A stretch of DNA of 5,624 bases from Actinomycetes bacterium (GTDB taxonomy: Bacteria; Actinomycetota; Coriobacteriia; Anaerosomatales; JAJZPX01). This document shows positions 5,307 through 5,624 of this stretch, in pieces. Numbering within the stretch: the first letter of the stretch is position 1; every line of letters begins with the position of its first letter. The notes under the pieces were generated by a model, which saw only the letters and a program-made list of their open reading frames with translations, had not been told where the DNA came from and did not search any database. Both the position numbers and the translations under genes were made by a program. The stretch spans positions 1 to 5,624 of the forward strand of contig JAJZPX010000143.1 in assembly GCA_021811025.1 (NCBI GenBank). Reading direction: 5' to 3'.

Positions 5307-5624
5307 TCCACTCCGGTTCGCCTGAGCACCGACCTCATCGCCCTGTCGATCTCCTCGGGCCGAGCGTCGAGCAGGGCATCGCGTGCCACGAACGCCACAT
5401 CAAACGCGTCCCATGGCCCCCCGGCGCGCCGAGCGGCCTCGCGCAGCAAGCGCTTCGCGCGGTTTCGCGATACCGCGCCACCGAGTCTCTTCCCTGCGAT
5501 AAACGCAACGCGGCCTCCGGGGCCGCGTTCGCTCGGGGTCTTCATGACGATAGCCAGCAGCAAGGGGTGGGACGCGCGTTCGCCTTCGGCGAACATACGT
5601 TCGATTTCACGCGACGACCTCACG
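5303..5624 (-). CDS. rnpA: Ribonuclease P protein component RnpA (5' end cut by window edge)
   Basis: The protein subunit of RNase P, which with the RNA subunit matures the 5' ends of tRNAs. The frame is open to the window edge; 106 residues are visible from GTG 5623. The first visible residues VRSSREIERMF already align with the conserved LRSxxEFxxVF start region of the family, which normally has a few residues before it, so the real start is probably just outside the window and GTG 5623 may be internal. The RNR motif is clear in GKRLGGAVSRNRAKRLLREA (44-63), the RNA-binding signature. The C-terminal helix (about 90-103) is present and the TGA stop overlaps the yidD ATG. rpmH would be expected next upstream. 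Confidence 0.95.
   Translation of the reverse strand, partial: VRSSREIERMFAEGERASHPLLLAIVMKTPSERGPGGRVAFIAGKRLGGAVSRNRAKRLLREAARRAGGPWDAFDVAFVARDALLDARPEEIDRAMRSVLRRTGVE

Noticed and set aside
1..5624. Search for a new defence, mobile or biosynthetic system
   Set aside because: No transposase, integrase, direct-repeat array, tRNA, attachment site or unknown gene cluster is visible; gene order and motifs are those of a standard origin-proximal block.

Overview
The window is a compact, GC-rich, origin-proximal housekeeping block. Every supported gene is on the minus strand. Read in the direction of transcription (from high to low coordinates) the order is rnpA (5' end cut by the window edge), yidD, yidC, jag, then a terminator and two parS sites, then rsmG, parA, parB, a small YtxH-like membrane protein gene, and the first 169 codons of a large AddB/RecB-type helicase-nuclease-like gene that runs off base 1. 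In many bacteria the rpmH-rnpA-yidD-yidC-jag-rsmG-parA-parB series lies beside dnaA and oriC, so rpmH and probably dnaA should lie just beyond base 5624. Transcription away from that point would be co-directional with replication.

Organism. The YidC is the short Gram-positive type of about 250 residues with no large periplasmic domain. It is paired with a Jag protein. GC content is high, GTG starts are common and Shine-Dalgarno sites are strong. Together these suggest a high-GC Gram-positive-type bacterium. A deep-branching actinobacterium (for example Coriobacteriia-like) is my best guess, but the sequence alone does not settle it.

Layout. Region 1 (3561-5624) makes the RNase P protein, the membrane-insertion factor YidD, the insertase YidC and the RNA-binding protein Jag. 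rnpA and yidD overlap by 4 nt (ATGA), and jag starts directly after the yidC stop. A GC hairpin lies just upstream of the yidC ribosome binding site. Region 2 (3293-3560) holds a stem-loop terminator after jag, then two ParB-binding parS palindromes 39 bp apart. Region 3 (563-3292) holds rsmG (16S rRNA m7G methyltransferase), a probable promoter, parA and parB (overlapping by 8 nt), and the YtxH-like gene (overlapping parB by 4 nt). Region 4 (1-507) is the AddB-like N-terminus, with a clear Walker A motif.

How they work together. ParB should load on the two nearby parS sites and act with ParA in origin segregation. YidD and YidC insert membrane proteins, and Jag is a usual partner of YidC. 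I saw no mobile element, CRISPR array, tRNA or rRNA, and no sign of a new multi-gene system. The points most worth a second look are the parS pair, the YtxH-like and AddB-like genes attached downstream of parAB, the hairpin before yidC, and three start sites (yidC, parA, rsmG) that the sequence places inside the longest reading frame.
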